A stretch of 64,000 nt of DNA from Paenilisteria newyorkensis (GCF_000766145.1 NZ_JNFB01000039.1:208758-272757), one strand, 5' to 3'. Shown: positions 52,248 through 63,136, counted from the stretch's first letter. Notes: generated by a model from the letters alone, not told the origin. Made by a program: numbers and translations.

Positions 52248-53243
52248 TTGGAAATTATAAAGATTGCCCCTCGTGGTTATTGTTACGGCGTGGTGGATGC
52301 GATGGTGATTGCGCGCAATGCTTCACTCGATCCGAACCTGCCCCGCCCCATTCATATACTCGGCATGATCGTTCATAATCAACATGTCACAGAAGCTTTT
52401 GAAGATGTTGGGATTGTCACACTTGATGGCCCGAATCGGGAAGCTATTTTAGACCAAATCGATAGCGGAACCGTCATTTTCACAGCACATGGTGTTTCGC
52501 CGGCCGTGAAGGAACGCGCGAAAGCGAAAGGCCTCACAACGCTTGACGCCACGTGTCCAGATGTGACGCGAACGTACGATTTAATTTTAGAAAAGAAGCA
52601 TGAAGGTTTTCATGTGATTTATATCGGCAAAAAGGGCCATCCAGAGCCAGAAGGTGCTGTAGGTGTTGCGCCGGATATCGTGCATCTCGTAGAAAATATG
52701 GAAGATGTTGATGCCTTGCCGCTTACTGACGAAAAAGTTTTTGTCACGAATCAAACGACGATGAGTCAGTGGGACGTGATGGATTTGATGGATTATATCC
52801 AGTCGGCCTATCCGCAAGCCGAGCAGCATCAAGAAATTTGTATGGCGACTCAAGTTCGTCAAGAAGCCGTTGCAAAACAAGCAAAAAGTGCAGATGTGAC
52901 GATCGTTGTCGGTGATCCAAGAAGTAACAACAGTAATCGTTTGGCGCAAGTATCCGAAGAAAAAGCTGGCGTCCCTGCGCATCGGATTGCCAACATCGAA
53001 GAGCTGAATCTAGATTGGATTAAAGATGCGAAAAAAGTGGCCGTAACAGCTGGAGCGAGTACCCCAACGCAAATCATCCGAGAAGTCCTCGTTTTCCTAG
53101 ATGCCTATGACCCAGAAGATTCTACCACATGGGAGCGCAAGCATGATGTCGACCCAATCAGCATTTTGCCACGTGCCCGTAAGAAAAATATCGAAAAACA
53201 ACGCGCTGCTCGTTTAGAACACTTAAAAAACGGTGGCAAATAA
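52248..53243 (+). CDS. ispH: 4-hydroxy-3-methylbut-2-enyl diphosphate reductase
   Basis: A 331-residue Fe-S enzyme, the last step of the MEP pathway. The three cluster Cys are in GYCYGV (Cys12), DATCPDV and ICMATQVRQ; the substrate motif is SNNSNRL. An open frame continues 39 codons upstream, but TTG at 52248 lies 7 bases after AGGAGG and begins [10 protein letters not shown] as in other IspH proteins. ispG is in the same window but not adjacent. The C-terminal basic tail is normal for Firmicute IspH. Confidence 0.96.
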   Translation: MEIIKIAPRGYCYGVVDAMVIARNASLDPNLPRPIHILGMIVHNQHVTEAFEDVGIVTLDGPNREAILDQIDSGTVIFTAHGVSPAVKERAKAKGLTTLDATCPDVTRTYDLILEKKHEGFHVIYIGKKGHPEPEGAVGVAPDIVHLVENMEDVDALPLTDEKVFVTNQTTMSQWDVMDLMDYIQSAYPQAEQHQEICMATQVRQEAVAKQAKSADVTIVVGDPRSNNSNRLAQVSEEKAGVPAHRIANIEELNLDWIKDAKKVAVTAGASTPTQIIREVLVFLDAYDPEDSTTWERKHDVDPISILPRARKKNIEKQRAARLEHLKNGGK

Positions 53244-53284
53244 AAAAAGGATTAGAGCCTGGTTACTGCGCTCTAATCCTTTTT
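53244..53284. terminator. Bidirectional terminator between ispH and Nif3-like gene
   Basis: A 14-base stem, AAAAAGGATTAGAG against CTCTAATCCTTTTT. It ends ispH on the plus strand and the Nif3-TrmK unit on the minus strand. Confidence 0.9.
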
Positions 53285-53291
53285 ACGTATT

Positions 53292-54413
53292 TTAGTAGAA
53301 AGTAAACGGATTCGTATTTCGTTCTGATACAATGAAATCCACTTCATATCCGTATACTTGACTTGCCTCATCGAACTGCTTCAATAAGCTAGCCTTCATG
53401 ACTTTCTCGATATAATGTCCCGCATCAATCGTCGGCAAATCAATCGCCATTAAATCATGACCAGTATGATAATAAATATCGCCAGTAATATAAACGTCGG
53501 CTCCCGCACGCTTCACATCATGGATAAATTTATTCCCATCCCCGCCAATAATCCCAACTTTACGCACGGTACGATTCGTGTCCCCAATAACTCGCACATT
53601 CTCAATCGAAAGCTTCTCCTTCACAAAACCAATAAACGCCTTTAAATCCATTGTTTTAGGTAAATTCCCGATTCGACCAAGTCCCATTTGTGACGTCACA
53701 TTTTCGATGGGATAAATATCAATAACCGGAACTTCATAAGGATGCGATAATTTCACCGCTTTCACGATTCGATCCATTTCAGAATGCGGAAAAATCGCTT
53801 CAATCTTCACTTCCTGCACCGTTTCAAGATCACCAGGTTTCCCAATCGTCGGATTCGCCCCATCATGCGGCAAGAAACGCCCAGTCCCTTCCACCGAAAA
53901 AGTACACTCAGAATAGCGATCTGAAAAACGTCCAGCACCATTGTTCACCAACGCCAAACGAATCTGCTCCTCTGCAAAATCAGGCGTGTAAACCGCAATT
54001 TTGCTATAGGTTTCTGTATATGTAGGAACAATAATCTCCGTATCGCCGAGCCCCAGCAAGTCACTAATCACGTCATTCACCCCGCCATTCGCGATATCTA
54101 GGTTCGTGTGCGCCGCGTAAACGATAATATCATGCTTAATCAACTTCTTCACAATTCTACCTTGAGGCGTCCCGAAGTCAATCTTTTTAAGCGGTCTAAA
54201 GAGCAATGGATGGTGTGCAATAATCATGTCCACACCTTTTTCAATCGCCTCATCTACCACATTTTCTAGTACATCCAACGTAAACATAATTTTGCGGACT
54301 TTACGTGCTAAATCACCAATTTGAAGCCCAATAGGATCGCCTTCCATCGCGTATTTCTTAGGTGCAATGCCCTCTAAAATAGCGATGTATTCGTAACCAT
54401 TTGCTACTTTCAT
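53292..54413 (-). CDS. Nif3-like dinuclear metal protein (YqfO family)
   Basis: A 373-residue Nif3 family protein with metal ligands in IAHHPLLF (67-68), YAAHTNLDIANGG and the C-terminal TGDIYYHTGHD...GHYIE. An insertion in the middle (about 130-235) corresponds to the PII-like/CutA domain of YqfO. Proposed roles include GTP cyclohydrolase I type 2 activity, but the biological function is unsettled. It overlaps trmK by 4 bases (ATGA), a conserved pairing in Firmicutes. Confidence 0.93.
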   Translation of the reverse strand: MKVANGYEYIAILEGIAPKKYAMEGDPIGLQIGDLARKVRKIMFTLDVLENVVDEAIEKGVDMIIAHHPLLFRPLKKIDFGTPQGRIVKKLIKHDIIVYAAHTNLDIANGGVNDVISDLLGLGDTEIIVPTYTETYSKIAVYTPDFAEEQIRLALVNNGAGRFSDRYSECTFSVEGTGRFLPHDGANPTIGKPGDLETVQEVKIEAIFPHSEMDRIVKAVKLSHPYEVPVIDIYPIENVTSQMGLGRIGNLPKTMDLKAFIGFVKEKLSIENVRVIGDTNRTVRKVGIIGGDGNKFIHDVKRAGADVYITGDIYYHTGHDLMAIDLPTIDAGHYIEKVMKASLLKQFDEASQVYGYEVDFIVSERNTNPFTFY

Positions 54414-55105
54414 CGTAACACATCCTCTATTATCCTTATTTTCGCATCCAACTCCGCCAATTTCGCTGCATTTTTCGCATTATTAGCATCAATCTTAGCT
54501 TGAATTCTCTTCCAGTTATTCAACTCATGTCCCCACTTCGCCTGAAAAACGGCTGACTTCTCTCGCATTAAAAATGGCCCCAATAAACGCTCCGCATCTG
54601 AATAAACAACCGCATTCTCGCTCGGTTCCAAGACTAATATCTCATAGGTCTTATTATCCTCACGCAAAATCGTTTCTGCTGTAAGCCCCCACTGGTTGAC
54701 TTCGCCCCATTCACGTAACTGATGCGCCGCGATGTTAGGTTGTAAAACTAGACGCTTCACGTCCGCTAATTTCGCTGCATCAGCTTCCAAAATCGAACGG
54801 ATAAGCGCCCCGCCCATTCCTGCAATAACGATGGTATCAATCGCGTCTTCCTGCTCAATAACTGCCAAGCCATCGCCTTTACGAACAGCTATTTCATTGA
54901 CTAAATCAAGACTCTTCACTTGTTTTGTCGCGGATTGGAACGGACCTTCTACAACCTCGCCGGCAATCGCAAATTTTACTTGTCCTTTTTGAACTGCATA
55001 GCACGGCAAATAAGCATGGTCACTGCCAATATCTGCAATTCGTGATCCTGCTAGCACATAAGATACTACTTTTTCTAATCGTTCTGATAATTGTTGCTCG
55101 TTCAC
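54410..55105 (-). CDS. trmK: tRNA (adenine(22)-N1)-methyltransferase
   Basis: A 231-residue SAM-dependent methyltransferase for m1A22 in tRNA. SAM motif IADIGSDHAYLP (about 23-34), IAGMGGALIRSIL, and a C-terminal coiled coil with WKRIQAKIDANNAKNAAKL. GTG at 55105 follows GGAAGG by 7 bases and gives the expected NEQQLSERL start; the frame extends 15 codons further over a terminator. It is coupled to the Nif3-like gene. Confidence 0.93.
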   Translation of the reverse strand: MNEQQLSERLEKVVSYVLAGSRIADIGSDHAYLPCYAVQKGQVKFAIAGEVVEGPFQSATKQVKSLDLVNEIAVRKGDGLAVIEQEDAIDTIVIAGMGGALIRSILEADAAKLADVKRLVLQPNIAAHQLREWGEVNQWGLTAETILREDNKTYEILVLEPSENAVVYSDAERLLGPFLMREKSAVFQAKWGHELNNWKRIQAKIDANNAKNAAKLAELDAKIRIIEDVLR

Positions 55106-55129
55106 AAAAAAACCTTCCTTTGTAAAAAA

Positions 55130-55154
55130 GAGAGCGCGATTATTACGCACTCTC
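55130..55154 (-). terminator. Terminator after rpoD
   Basis: GAGAGTGCG pairs with CGCGCTCTC (one G-U) with a 7-base loop, followed by TTTTTT on the minus strand, between the rpoD stop and the trmK ribosome site. Confidence 0.88.
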
Positions 55155-55165
55155 CTCTGAAATTT

Positions 55166-56287
55166 TTATTCTAAGAAATCTTTTAGTTGTTTGCTACGGC
55201 TTGGATGTCTTAATTTGCGTAGCGCTTTTGCCTCGATTTGACGAATACGCTCACGAGTAACACCAAATACACGACCAACCTCTTCAAGAGTGCGCGTACG
55301 GCCATCATCTAGACCAAAACGTAGACGAAGCACGTTCTCTTCACGGTCTGTCAACGTATCAAGAACATCTTCTAACTGCTCTTTCAGCAATTCGTATGCC
55401 GCATGATCTGATGGTGATGTCGCTTCTTGATCCTCAATGAAATCACCAAGGTGCGAATCATCTTCTTCACCGATTGGCGTTTCAAGAGATACTGGCTCTT
55501 GTGCGATTTTTAGGATTTCACGAACTTTTTCTGTTGGTAAATCCATTTCTTCGCCGATTTCTTCCGGCGTTGGATCACGTCCTAAATCTTGGAGTAAGGA
55601 ACGTTGCACGCGGATTAATTTGTTAATCGTTTCGACCATATGAACGGGGATACGAATCGTACGTGCTTGATCGGCAATGGCACGGGTGATCGCTTGACGA
55701 ATCCACCATGTCGCATACGTACTGAATTTAAACCCTTTGTTAAAGTCAAATTTCTCAACGGCTTTCATTAATCCCATGTTACCTTCTTGAATCAAATCCA
55801 AGAATAACATGCCACGACCAACGTAACGTTTCGCAATGCTGACAACAAGACGTAAGTTAGCTTCTGCCAAACGTCCTTTTGCCTCAACATCGCCTTGTTC
55901 GATACGTTTCGCTAAGGCAATTTCTTCATCCGCAGAAAGTAGATTCACGCGTCCGATTTCCTTTAGATACATCCGCACAGGGTCATTAATTTTAACACCT
56001 GGAGGCACGCTCAAATCGTTCAAGTCGATCTCGGCAGTTTCTTCTTTGATTAACTCCGCTTCATTCGGATCGTCTTCCTCATCATCGTCAGAAACCTCAA
56101 TCGTTAATACTGTCAGCAACTCTAAAAATTCGTCCATTTGGTCGCTATCTAAAGTAAATGGCGCAAGTTTGGCAGCGATCTCGGCGTACGTTAAAGACCC
56201 CTTCTTCTTGCCATCTTCAATTAATAATTCTTTTGCTTTATCTAGGTTCAAATCTTCTGGTTTCGTTTCTTGCGGTTTTTTAGCCAT
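55166..56287 (-). CDS. rpoD: Primary RNA polymerase sigma factor (SigA)
   Basis: A 373-residue vegetative sigma factor. Region 1.1 (about 10-80) has an acidic stretch ([14 protein letters not shown]). Regions 1.2-2.4 contain [13 protein letters not shown] and [19 protein letters not shown] with [15 protein letters not shown]. Region 3 has [11 protein letters not shown] and region 4.2 has [29 protein letters not shown]. It forms the macromolecular-synthesis cluster with dnaG. The ribosome site GGAGG lies about 12 bases from ATG, rather far. Confidence 0.97.
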   Translation of the reverse strand: MAKKPQETKPEDLNLDKAKELLIEDGKKKGSLTYAEIAAKLAPFTLDSDQMDEFLELLTVLTIEVSDDDEEDDPNEAELIKEETAEIDLNDLSVPPGVKINDPVRMYLKEIGRVNLLSADEEIALAKRIEQGDVEAKGRLAEANLRLVVSIAKRYVGRGMLFLDLIQEGNMGLMKAVEKFDFNKGFKFSTYATWWIRQAITRAIADQARTIRIPVHMVETINKLIRVQRSLLQDLGRDPTPEEIGEEMDLPTEKVREILKIAQEPVSLETPIGEEDDSHLGDFIEDQEATSPSDHAAYELLKEQLEDVLDTLTDREENVLRLRFGLDDGRTRTLEEVGRVFGVTRERIRQIEAKALRKLRHPSRSKQLKDFLE

Positions 56288-56457
56288 ATTCTGCCATGTC
56301 CTCCTTCCAAAATAACCGTCAATGATATACCTTACCTCATTGCCCAGTTTCTAAACACTTGACGCGCTCTGAATCATACTTAGAGAGCGCTAGTGCATGA
56401 TTCTATATTTGTAGGTATGCCTGTTGTAACATCTTTCGTGTGAGTTGTTTTTTTACC

Positions 56458-58341
56458 TTAAATATTACGTTTTAAATCAGCCCGCATCGTCGTGATAGTT
56501 CTGGCGAGTTCTAATGCCAACGCCATCTCCCCCTGTTGCGAGGCTACTAATAGCTGTTGCTCTTTTTCTTTAATATCCCGTTCAATGCCGGCTTTTCTTA
56601 AGCTGCAAATGTAATCTTGGTACTCTTCGTTGGTCACATCTGTATTTACGACCATCATTTCGAGTTCACTGACTAAATTTCGCGACACCTCATTAGGAAG
56701 TTGATCCATCAAAGCGAGCGGATTCGCATCATTTCCAGATGCATAAAACCCGATTAAATGCGTATACAACGCTTGATAGTTATCATGATAAAAATCGATT
56801 TCCTGCTCCTGCATCATATTCCGAATCTGAATAAATGCATCACGATCTTCCAGCATGTATTTCAACAGGCGCTTCTCTGAAGTCAAACCCGCTGATGGCG
56901 CTTGCGTCGGTTGCTGAAAATGAAATTCCTCATAAACAGGCCCACCGCCACTATCATAGACTGGGTAATCGCCAAAATCCTCTGGCGGAGGTCCACCATA
57001 ATCACGCGTCTTTGGCTTCGCAGTCGTCGCAACAGATTGCTGTAACTGCTGTTTCAACGCTTCCATCGACAGCTCAAATTCCGAGCCCAACTGTTTCAAA
57101 TAAAGCTCTCGCTCCACCGCTTGATCCAGCTTGCCGATTTCAACGAGCGCTTCTCCCAAATAAGCAATTTTGTCCGTCTCATTCTGAAGATTACGATTCC
57201 GTCTCAAAAACTGCAGTTTAAAAGCCGTCCAGCTCAAGCGTTGATGTGCGTAAATCTCTGCAAATTTCTCTGCGCCTTCTGAGCGAATAAAATCATCCGG
57301 ATCTTTCCCATTCGGCAACTGCAACACAAAAACCTCTAACCGGTGCTGCTCTGCCAGTAGTGTTCCAGCTTTGAAACTCGCTTCAATACCCGCGCGATCC
57401 CCATCATAACAAATAATCGCTCGGTTCGTAACACGCCGAATCATCTGGACATGTTCCTCGGTTAGCGAGGTCCCCATCGAGGCCACACCATTTTGAAACT
57501 CCGCTGACACACCAGAAATAACATCCATATATCCTTCCAACAACAGGATTTCCTCTTTTTTTCGAATCTCCTGTCTTGCATCAGAAAAATGGTATAAAAT
57601 ATTTCGCTTATTAAAAATCGGCGTCTCCGGACTGTTCAAATATTTCGGCCCATCCTCCTGATTAAAAAGCCGACCCGAAAAACCGACCAACTGCCCGCGA
57701 TCATTCTTAATCGGGAACATAATACGATTACGGAACCGGTCTACTATGTTACCATCATCGCGCTCCGTAAGCAAGCCACATTCCACCGCAAGCGGTAAAT
57801 CAACCTCACGCTTCTTCAAAAAAGTGGTTACCGTCAGCGCATCTGCCGGTGCAAAACCAATCTCAAAATGATCTAATTCCTGCTCCGACATGCCCCGATC
57901 GAGCAAGTATTGTAAAGCTTCTTGCCCTTCCTCGGTCTCCATCAACAAATAATGATACAATTTACTCGTCAATTGATGGATTTCAATCATCTTGCCTTCT
58001 TGACTGTCTGGCCGATTGGCAGGCGTTCCGTCACCAGAAGATATCTCAATATCTAACGGAATATGTGCCATGTCAGCCACTTTCTTCACTGACTCGACAA
58101 ACGAAAGCCCATCAATCTGCATTAAAAATGAAAAAACATTGCCTCCCTTACCACACCCAAAACAATGGAAAATCTGTTTCTCAGGTGATACCGAAAAGGA
58201 TGGTGTTTTCTCGCCATGAAAAGGACAAAGCCCCGTGTAATTACGCCCTTGTTTCTTAAGCTGAACATAATTTCCAACCACGTCCACAATGTCTGCTTGG
58301 GAACGTATCTCATCAATTTTTTCTTCTGGAATCCGTTGCAT
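56458..58341 (-). CDS. dnaG: DNA primase
   Basis: A 627-residue primase that makes RNA primers at the replication fork. The N-terminal CHC2 zinc finger has Cys39, His42, Cys60 and Cys63. The TOPRIM region has ILLLEGYMDVISG, YDGDRAGIEA and GKDPDDFIR. The C-terminal helicase-interaction domain covers about 490-620. It lies 6 bases after the DUF188 gene and precedes rpoD; the 170 bases between dnaG and rpoD hold a GCGCTCT...AGAGCGC stem without a T tract. Confidence 0.97.
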   Translation of the reverse strand: MQRIPEEKIDEIRSQADIVDVVGNYVQLKKQGRNYTGLCPFHGEKTPSFSVSPEKQIFHCFGCGKGGNVFSFLMQIDGLSFVESVKKVADMAHIPLDIEISSGDGTPANRPDSQEGKMIEIHQLTSKLYHYLLMETEEGQEALQYLLDRGMSEQELDHFEIGFAPADALTVTTFLKKREVDLPLAVECGLLTERDDGNIVDRFRNRIMFPIKNDRGQLVGFSGRLFNQEDGPKYLNSPETPIFNKRNILYHFSDARQEIRKKEEILLLEGYMDVISGVSAEFQNGVASMGTSLTEEHVQMIRRVTNRAIICYDGDRAGIEASFKAGTLLAEQHRLEVFVLQLPNGKDPDDFIRSEGAEKFAEIYAHQRLSWTAFKLQFLRRNRNLQNETDKIAYLGEALVEIGKLDQAVERELYLKQLGSEFELSMEALKQQLQQSVATTAKPKTRDYGGPPPEDFGDYPVYDSGGGPVYEEFHFQQPTQAPSAGLTSEKRLLKYMLEDRDAFIQIRNMMQEQEIDFYHDNYQALYTHLIGFYASGNDANPLALMDQLPNEVSRNLVSELEMMVVNTDVTNEEYQDYICSLRKAGIERDIKEKEQQLLVASQQGEMALALELARTITTMRADLKRNI

Positions 58342-58347
58342 CTTCTA

Positions 58348-58791
58348 TTATAACCTCACTTTTATAAACGTATCCAGCTTGTGTAAAAAATTCTCGTTAT
58401 CTTGGAAACTCATCGCTCGTGGGCCCTTGCTATACTTGCCTTGCCTACGTTCTTTCGCGTGTAAATACCGCATATCAAGCATCATTGCCATCTCACTCTC
58501 GCGATATTCCTCCCCACGATTAGAAAAAGTAGCGACGTCTTTCGCAATCAACATGCTAGCAAGCCCAATATCTTGAGTTACCACAATATCGCCGCTCTTC
58601 GCTAAATTAAGTATGCGCATGTCGGCAGATTCCTTATCCGTATCGACAAAAACCCATTCTTCACCTGCTGGCAAATTCACAGAGAAGTGATTATATGACG
58701 CCACAAAAGTCATGGGCAAATCATACTTCTTCGCTAGTTCACGGATCTCATCCTTCACAGGACAAGCATCTGCATCGATAAAAATCTTCAT
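58348..58791 (-). CDS. DUF188-family protein (YaiI/YqxD)
   Basis: A 147-residue PIN-like protein of the DUF188 family: FIDADACPVKDEI at the front, WVFVDTDKESADMRI, then DIVVTQDIGLASMLIAKD. The acidic residues resemble a nuclease site but activity is not established. It lies immediately upstream of dnaG, as in Bacillus (yqxD-dnaG-sigA). Confidence 0.93.
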   Translation of the reverse strand: MKIFIDADACPVKDEIRELAKKYDLPMTFVASYNHFSVNLPAGEEWVFVDTDKESADMRILNLAKSGDIVVTQDIGLASMLIAKDVATFSNRGEEYRESEMAMMLDMRYLHAKERRQGKYSKGPRAMSFQDNENFLHKLDTFIKVRL

Positions 58792-58855
58792 GTTTCTCCC
58801 TCCTCATATCTATTCACTGTTATATTTGGAGAAAACACATAACCCACACACAAAA

Positions 58856-58912
58856 ATATATTATAGGCGATCAAAACAAGAATTTCCACCGTTTTAATCG
58901 CTATAATATATA
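58856..58912 (-). terminator. AT-rich inverted repeat after the dikinase-regulator gene
   Basis: ATATATTATA-GGCGATCAAAAC and GTTTTAATCGC-TATAATATATAT are almost fully complementary across a 13-base loop. On the minus strand the second arm runs into ATATTTTTGTG, compatible with termination. Both arms contain TATAAT-like strings, so promoter activity is also conceivable. Confidence 0.55.
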
Positions 58913-58939
58913 TATTCGCCATAAAATCTGATTTTCCTT

Positions 58940-59764
58940 CTATAATTCTAAATTTTCATCAACAATTTCACCGATATGCATTAAAATGTCGTTTGCCGTC
59001 TCTTCAATCGCTTTATTTGTAACATCTAAGACGTAACATCCCAGCTTATTCGTGAGCTCCGTAAATATCTCTAGCTCTGCGTCAATCCGATCATGGCTCG
59101 CGTAATTACCAACCCCACTAAGTCCAATCGAAGCCAGCCGTTTTTCACGAATCTGGTTCAATTTTTCCTTGCTGATTTTTAAGCCGATAATCTTATTCGG
59201 ATCGATTTCGAACAGCTCTTCTGGAACTTGCGCTTCTGGAACAATCGGGACATTGGCTACTTTCAAGCCTTTGAGCGCCAAATATTGCGAAAGCGGCGTT
59301 TTAGATGTCCGTGAAATCCCGATTAGCACGTAGTCAGCTTGCAACAAACCGCGCGGATTCCGACCATCATCGTTCTCCACCGCAAATTCAATCGCAGCCA
59401 CTTTTCGGAAATAGGCTTCGTCAAGCGATCGCACCATACCAGGCTCAGAAAGTGGCTTAATTTGATACGTCTCTTCCAACTGCGCCAGGAGCGGCCCGAA
59501 AATATCAATAATCGGTACGCCGAAACTTTTCGCGGTTTTATTTAACTCCTCGCGCACTTCCTCCACAACGATGGTATGCACGATAATTCCGTTGTTCACC
59601 GCCACTAAATCAACAATTTCCTCAATCATATCCGGTGTGTCCACGTGATGAAAACGGTGAATGAACTGCGGACTCTTGCCAAATTGCATCAAAGCCGCAC
59701 GCGTTACTAGTTCTGCCGTTTCTCCCGTTGAATCTGAAACGACGTAAACTGCTGGTTGTGTCAT
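58940..59764 (-). CDS. Pyruvate phosphate/water dikinase regulatory protein (DUF299, YqfL)
   Basis: A 274-residue bifunctional ADP-dependent kinase/Pi-dependent pyrophosphorylase that inactivates and reactivates pyruvate phosphate dikinase by threonine phosphorylation (family knowledge). [13 protein letters not shown] opens the protein, and the P-loop-like [18 protein letters not shown] lies near the middle. It is 25 bases after glyS. The target dikinase is not in the window. Confidence 0.92.
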   Translation of the reverse strand: MTQPAVYVVSDSTGETAELVTRAALMQFGKSPQFIHRFHHVDTPDMIEEIVDLVAVNNGIIVHTIVVEEVREELNKTAKSFGVPIIDIFGPLLAQLEETYQIKPLSEPGMVRSLDEAYFRKVAAIEFAVENDDGRNPRGLLQADYVLIGISRTSKTPLSQYLALKGLKVANVPIVPEAQVPEELFEIDPNKIIGLKISKEKLNQIREKRLASIGLSGVGNYASHDRIDAELEIFTELTNKLGCYVLDVTNKAIEETANDILMHIGEIVDENLEL

Positions 59765-59789
59765 TGTTATTAACTCCTTTCATGAAAAC

Positions 59790-61859
59790 TTACTTCACGT
59801 TTATTTCTTCGATTTGAGCAAATTCCTTAATAAAGCTCGCCAGTTCAAACAACAATGCCAAGCGATTATTTCGAACGGCTTCATCGTCACTCATCACAAG
59901 CGTATTCTCAAAATAAGCATCAATCGCTGTACGTAACGCTGCAAAAGCTCGCAATCTGTCCACGATAATCAATGTCGGATAATCTTGTTTCAACTTTTGA
60001 ACCGCATCAAATAACTGTTGCTCCGACTCATTTTCAAAAAGACCAGGATCGATCGTGATGTCGCCGCCTTGATGTTTTTTAGAAATATTGACAACACGTG
60101 CAAGAGCTTCCATTGTTGGACGGAACCACTCGGCATCGCGATTCTTATTTAGCAACTCCGCGCGCTCAATCAGCTCCGGCACGACATTGCTGCCAGCGCT
60201 AACGACCGCATCGATAATGTCATGACGAATTTGTTGATCAGAAAGGATCGCGCGTAATCGATTTTGCAAGAATAATTCTACCTGCTCGAAAACCTCTTCG
60301 CTTGGAATCGTATTCAGGCCTTCTGCACGCTCAATTTCGACCGTATCCGCTAATACGCTAAGTAGTCGGATATCCCAGTTCTTCGCTTGAATAATCCGCA
60401 TAATTCCCAGTGCGCTACGACGTAAACTAAATGGATCCGCCGAACCAGTTGGCACGATATTCACACAGAAAAATCCAGTCAATGTTTCTAGCTTATCCGC
60501 AACTGCAAGCAGAGCACCGATATCGCTTTGTGGCAGTTCACCGTCCGCCGATGTTGGCATATAATGCTCCCGAATCGCCGTCGCCACTTCCGCATCTTCG
60601 CCTTGTAATAACGCATATTTTTCCCCCATGATTCCTTGTAATTCAGGGAATTCACCGACTAAATTCGTTACTAAGTCAAATTTATAAATATCCGCAACAC
60701 GCGCGATTTTCCCTTTTTGTGCCTCTGTCATGTTGAGTTGTTCCGCGATAATTAGCGCCACTTTTTTCACGCGAACCATTTTTTCCGTCAGCGTTCCTAG
60801 TTTTTCATGGAAAACGATATTGTTCAGTTTTGCCACCGCTTCGTCAATCGTGATTTTCAAATCTTCTTGATAGAAGAAATCCGCATCAGATAGCCGCGCG
60901 CGCAGTACTTTTTCATTCCCTTTCGCAACGGTTTCTAAATGTTCGTGATTTCCGTTTCGAACGGTGATAAAGTACGGGCGCAACTTGCCTGCCTCGTCAA
61001 CCACTGGGAAATAACGTTGGTGCTCCTTCATCGTCGTAATCAGAACTTCCTCAGGCAACTCCAAATACGCCTCATCAAAAGTAGCGTGCAGAACCGTCGG
61101 ATATTCGACTAAATTGTTAACCTCTTCCAAAAGACCCGCGTCAACAGGAATCTTCCAGTTTTCTACCGCTTCGATTTCCTCAATTTGACTCACAATCGCC
61201 GCTTTTCGTTTCGCTGCATCCGCGACCACAAACTGGCTCAAAAGCGCTTCCTCATACTCAGCAGGATTCGAAATCGCCACAGAACCGCCCAAGAAGCGAT
61301 GTCCACGCGTTTCATTTCCAGTCGGTACATTCGTGATTTCAAACGGAATAACTTGATCGCCAAACAAAGCTATCAACCATTTAATCGGACGAATATATTT
61401 CAAATCATAGGCTGCCCAGTGCATGCTAACTGGGAACGTCATCGAAGTAACGATTTGGCGCATCTCTGGCAGTAAATCCACCGTCGCCGCACCTTTTACT
61501 TCCTTCTCTAAATAAATATATTCCACACCGTTAATTTCGCGGAACTCAAGCGTATCAGGATCAACACCTTGGCCTCTCGCAAAGCCTTGCGCTGCTTTTG
61601 ACCAATTGCCCTCCGCATCTTTCGCGATTTTTTTGGCAGGTCCTTTCGACTCTTCCACACGATCCGCTTGTTTTTCAGCTAAGTCTTTCACGATCACGGA
61701 TAAACGGCGAGGACTCGAGTAAACTTCCGTTGTTTTATATTCCAAATCATTCTCTGCAAGCCATTTTTCGACGCGTTCTTGTAATTGTTTCACAGACGCA
61801 GTGATATATTTCGCTGGCATTTCCTCCAAACCAATCTCCAATAGAAAATCTTTACTCAT
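59790..61859 (-). CDS. glyS: Glycyl-tRNA synthetase, beta subunit
   Basis: A 689-residue beta chain of the bacterial alpha2beta2 GlyRS; carries tRNA recognition. It starts [15 protein letters not shown], has the HD-like segment (about 330-480) with [19 protein letters not shown], and the C-terminal anticodon-binding part DALRP-like. It overlaps glyQ by 8 bases, so the two are translated together under the T-box leader. Confidence 0.97.
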   Translation of the reverse strand: MSKDFLLEIGLEEMPAKYITASVKQLQERVEKWLAENDLEYKTTEVYSSPRRLSVIVKDLAEKQADRVEESKGPAKKIAKDAEGNWSKAAQGFARGQGVDPDTLEFREINGVEYIYLEKEVKGAATVDLLPEMRQIVTSMTFPVSMHWAAYDLKYIRPIKWLIALFGDQVIPFEITNVPTGNETRGHRFLGGSVAISNPAEYEEALLSQFVVADAAKRKAAIVSQIEEIEAVENWKIPVDAGLLEEVNNLVEYPTVLHATFDEAYLELPEEVLITTMKEHQRYFPVVDEAGKLRPYFITVRNGNHEHLETVAKGNEKVLRARLSDADFFYQEDLKITIDEAVAKLNNIVFHEKLGTLTEKMVRVKKVALIIAEQLNMTEAQKGKIARVADIYKFDLVTNLVGEFPELQGIMGEKYALLQGEDAEVATAIREHYMPTSADGELPQSDIGALLAVADKLETLTGFFCVNIVPTGSADPFSLRRSALGIMRIIQAKNWDIRLLSVLADTVEIERAEGLNTIPSEEVFEQVELFLQNRLRAILSDQQIRHDIIDAVVSAGSNVVPELIERAELLNKNRDAEWFRPTMEALARVVNISKKHQGGDITIDPGLFENESEQQLFDAVQKLKQDYPTLIIVDRLRAFAALRTAIDAYFENTLVMSDDEAVRNNRLALLFELASFIKEFAQIEEINVK

Positions 61860-62742
61860 GATCTGCGCCCTCCTTTTCTTTCAACAGTGGGAATCCTAGT
61901 TTTTCACGCTCATTGTAAAAAGTTTTCGCAATGCGACGCGCTAAATTCCGAATTCTAGCGATATATTGCGCGCGTTCCGTCACTGAAACAACGCCTTTTG
62001 CATCGAGTAAGTTAAATGTATGCGAGCATTTCAACACATAATCATATGCCGGAAAAACAAGGCCTTCTTCCATTTGACGACCCGCCTCGCGTTCATACGT
62101 ATCAAAAAGTGATAACAACATGTCACCGTTCGACGTCTCAAATGCATACTTCGAGTTCTCATATTCCGCTTGATAAAAAATATCACGATACGAAATGCCA
62201 TCCGTCCATTCCAAATCAAACACGTTTTCTTTTTCTTGAATATACGAAGCCAAACGCTCCAAACCATACGTGATTTCTGATGTCACAGGTGAACATTCCA
62301 AGCCACCGACTTGCTGGAAATACGTGAATTGCGTGATTTCCATTCCATCAAGCCAAACTTCCCAACCAAGACCCGCGCAACCAAGCGATGGATTTTCCCA
62401 GTTATCCTCAACAAAGCGAATATCGTGCTCTAACGCGTTAATGCCAAGCTTTTCAAGCGAACCCAGATACAGCTCTTGAATGTTATCCGGTGACGGCTTC
62501 ATCACCACTTGGAATTGGTGATGCTGGAATAAACGGTTCGGATTTTCCCCATAACGACCATCAGCAGGGCGACGAGAAGGCTCCACGTAACCCGCTTTCC
62601 ACGGCTCAGGGCCAATCGCTTTTAAAAATGTATACGGGCTCATTGTCCCCGCACCTTTTTCCACATCATAGGATTGCAACATAATACAACCTTGTTCAGA
62701 CCAATAATCTTGCAGCGTTCGGATCATCGTTTGTAAATTCAT
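61852..62742 (-). CDS. glyQ: Glycyl-tRNA synthetase, alpha subunit
   Basis: A 296-residue catalytic alpha chain of GlyRS (class II). [39 protein letters not shown] and [21 protein letters not shown] are conserved family segments. ATG at 62742 has GGAGGTG 6 bases upstream; the frame runs 9 codons further but lacks a site. A T-box leader upstream makes expression depend on uncharged tRNA-Gly. Confidence 0.97.
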   Translation of the reverse strand: MNLQTMIRTLQDYWSEQGCIMLQSYDVEKGAGTMSPYTFLKAIGPEPWKAGYVEPSRRPADGRYGENPNRLFQHHQFQVVMKPSPDNIQELYLGSLEKLGINALEHDIRFVEDNWENPSLGCAGLGWEVWLDGMEITQFTYFQQVGGLECSPVTSEITYGLERLASYIQEKENVFDLEWTDGISYRDIFYQAEYENSKYAFETSNGDMLLSLFDTYEREAGRQMEEGLVFPAYDYVLKCSHTFNLLDAKGVVSVTERAQYIARIRNLARRIAKTFYNEREKLGFPLLKEKEGADHE

Positions 62743-63105
62743 CAAATCCACCTCCATAAAATTAGGCATATAAAAACCCTCGTCTCTATGCCTCCAAAAA
62801 GAAAAGCATAGGGACGAGAGTTATCTCGCGGTTCCACCCTACTTGGACAGATTATACCCGATGTAAATCGGCGACAAGCGCTCGATTTGTGTAAAGCCGT
62901 ATTTTACGCCCTACCCGTTTAAAAAATGGTTTGGCGTTTTTTACGTCTTCGCGAAAGGGTATTCTCAAATCCCACCTTGATTTCGTCTGTGCTCGGGAAG
63001 GCCTTCTTAAAAAGATTCACATTCGGCTCACACCATCTCCGAACTCGCTTTGAAAAGAGCTTTTTAATACTATTTTTCCGTCGCTGCACCTTTTGTATAT
63101 ACATT
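62743..63105 (-). promoter_or_regulatory. Glycine T-box leader of glyQS
   Basis: The minus strand carries the T-box AGGGTGGAACCGCG (62827-62840) followed by a terminator, CTCGTCCCTATGC with GCATAGAGACGAG and GGGTTTTT (62779-62818). Upstream, the Stem I motif GATGGTGTGAGCCG (about 63025-63040) and a GGC triplet (63001-63003) as a candidate glycine specifier are visible. The linker between Stem I and the antiterminator is unusually long and contains a dispersed-repeat copy. Confidence 0.93.
62863..62897. repeat. Repeat family 2, minimal copy R3 inside the T-box leader
   Basis: TAAATCGGCGACAAGCG joined directly to CTCGATTTGTGTAAAGC. These are the two outer flanks of copy R1 (20897-21027) with the roughly 100-base core missing. 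The segment lies between Stem I and the T-box antiterminator. Confidence 0.75.
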
Positions 63106-63107
63106 AA

Positions 63108-63136
63108 AATTTACCGCATTTTGAGCAGAAAGTCAA
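63108..63136 (-). promoter_or_regulatory. Promoter of the glyQS T-box transcript
   Basis: On the minus strand TTGACT (63131-63136) and TAAATT (63108-63113) are 17 bases apart, placing the start just upstream of the T-box Stem I. The -35 overlaps the recO stop codon. Confidence 0.65.
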
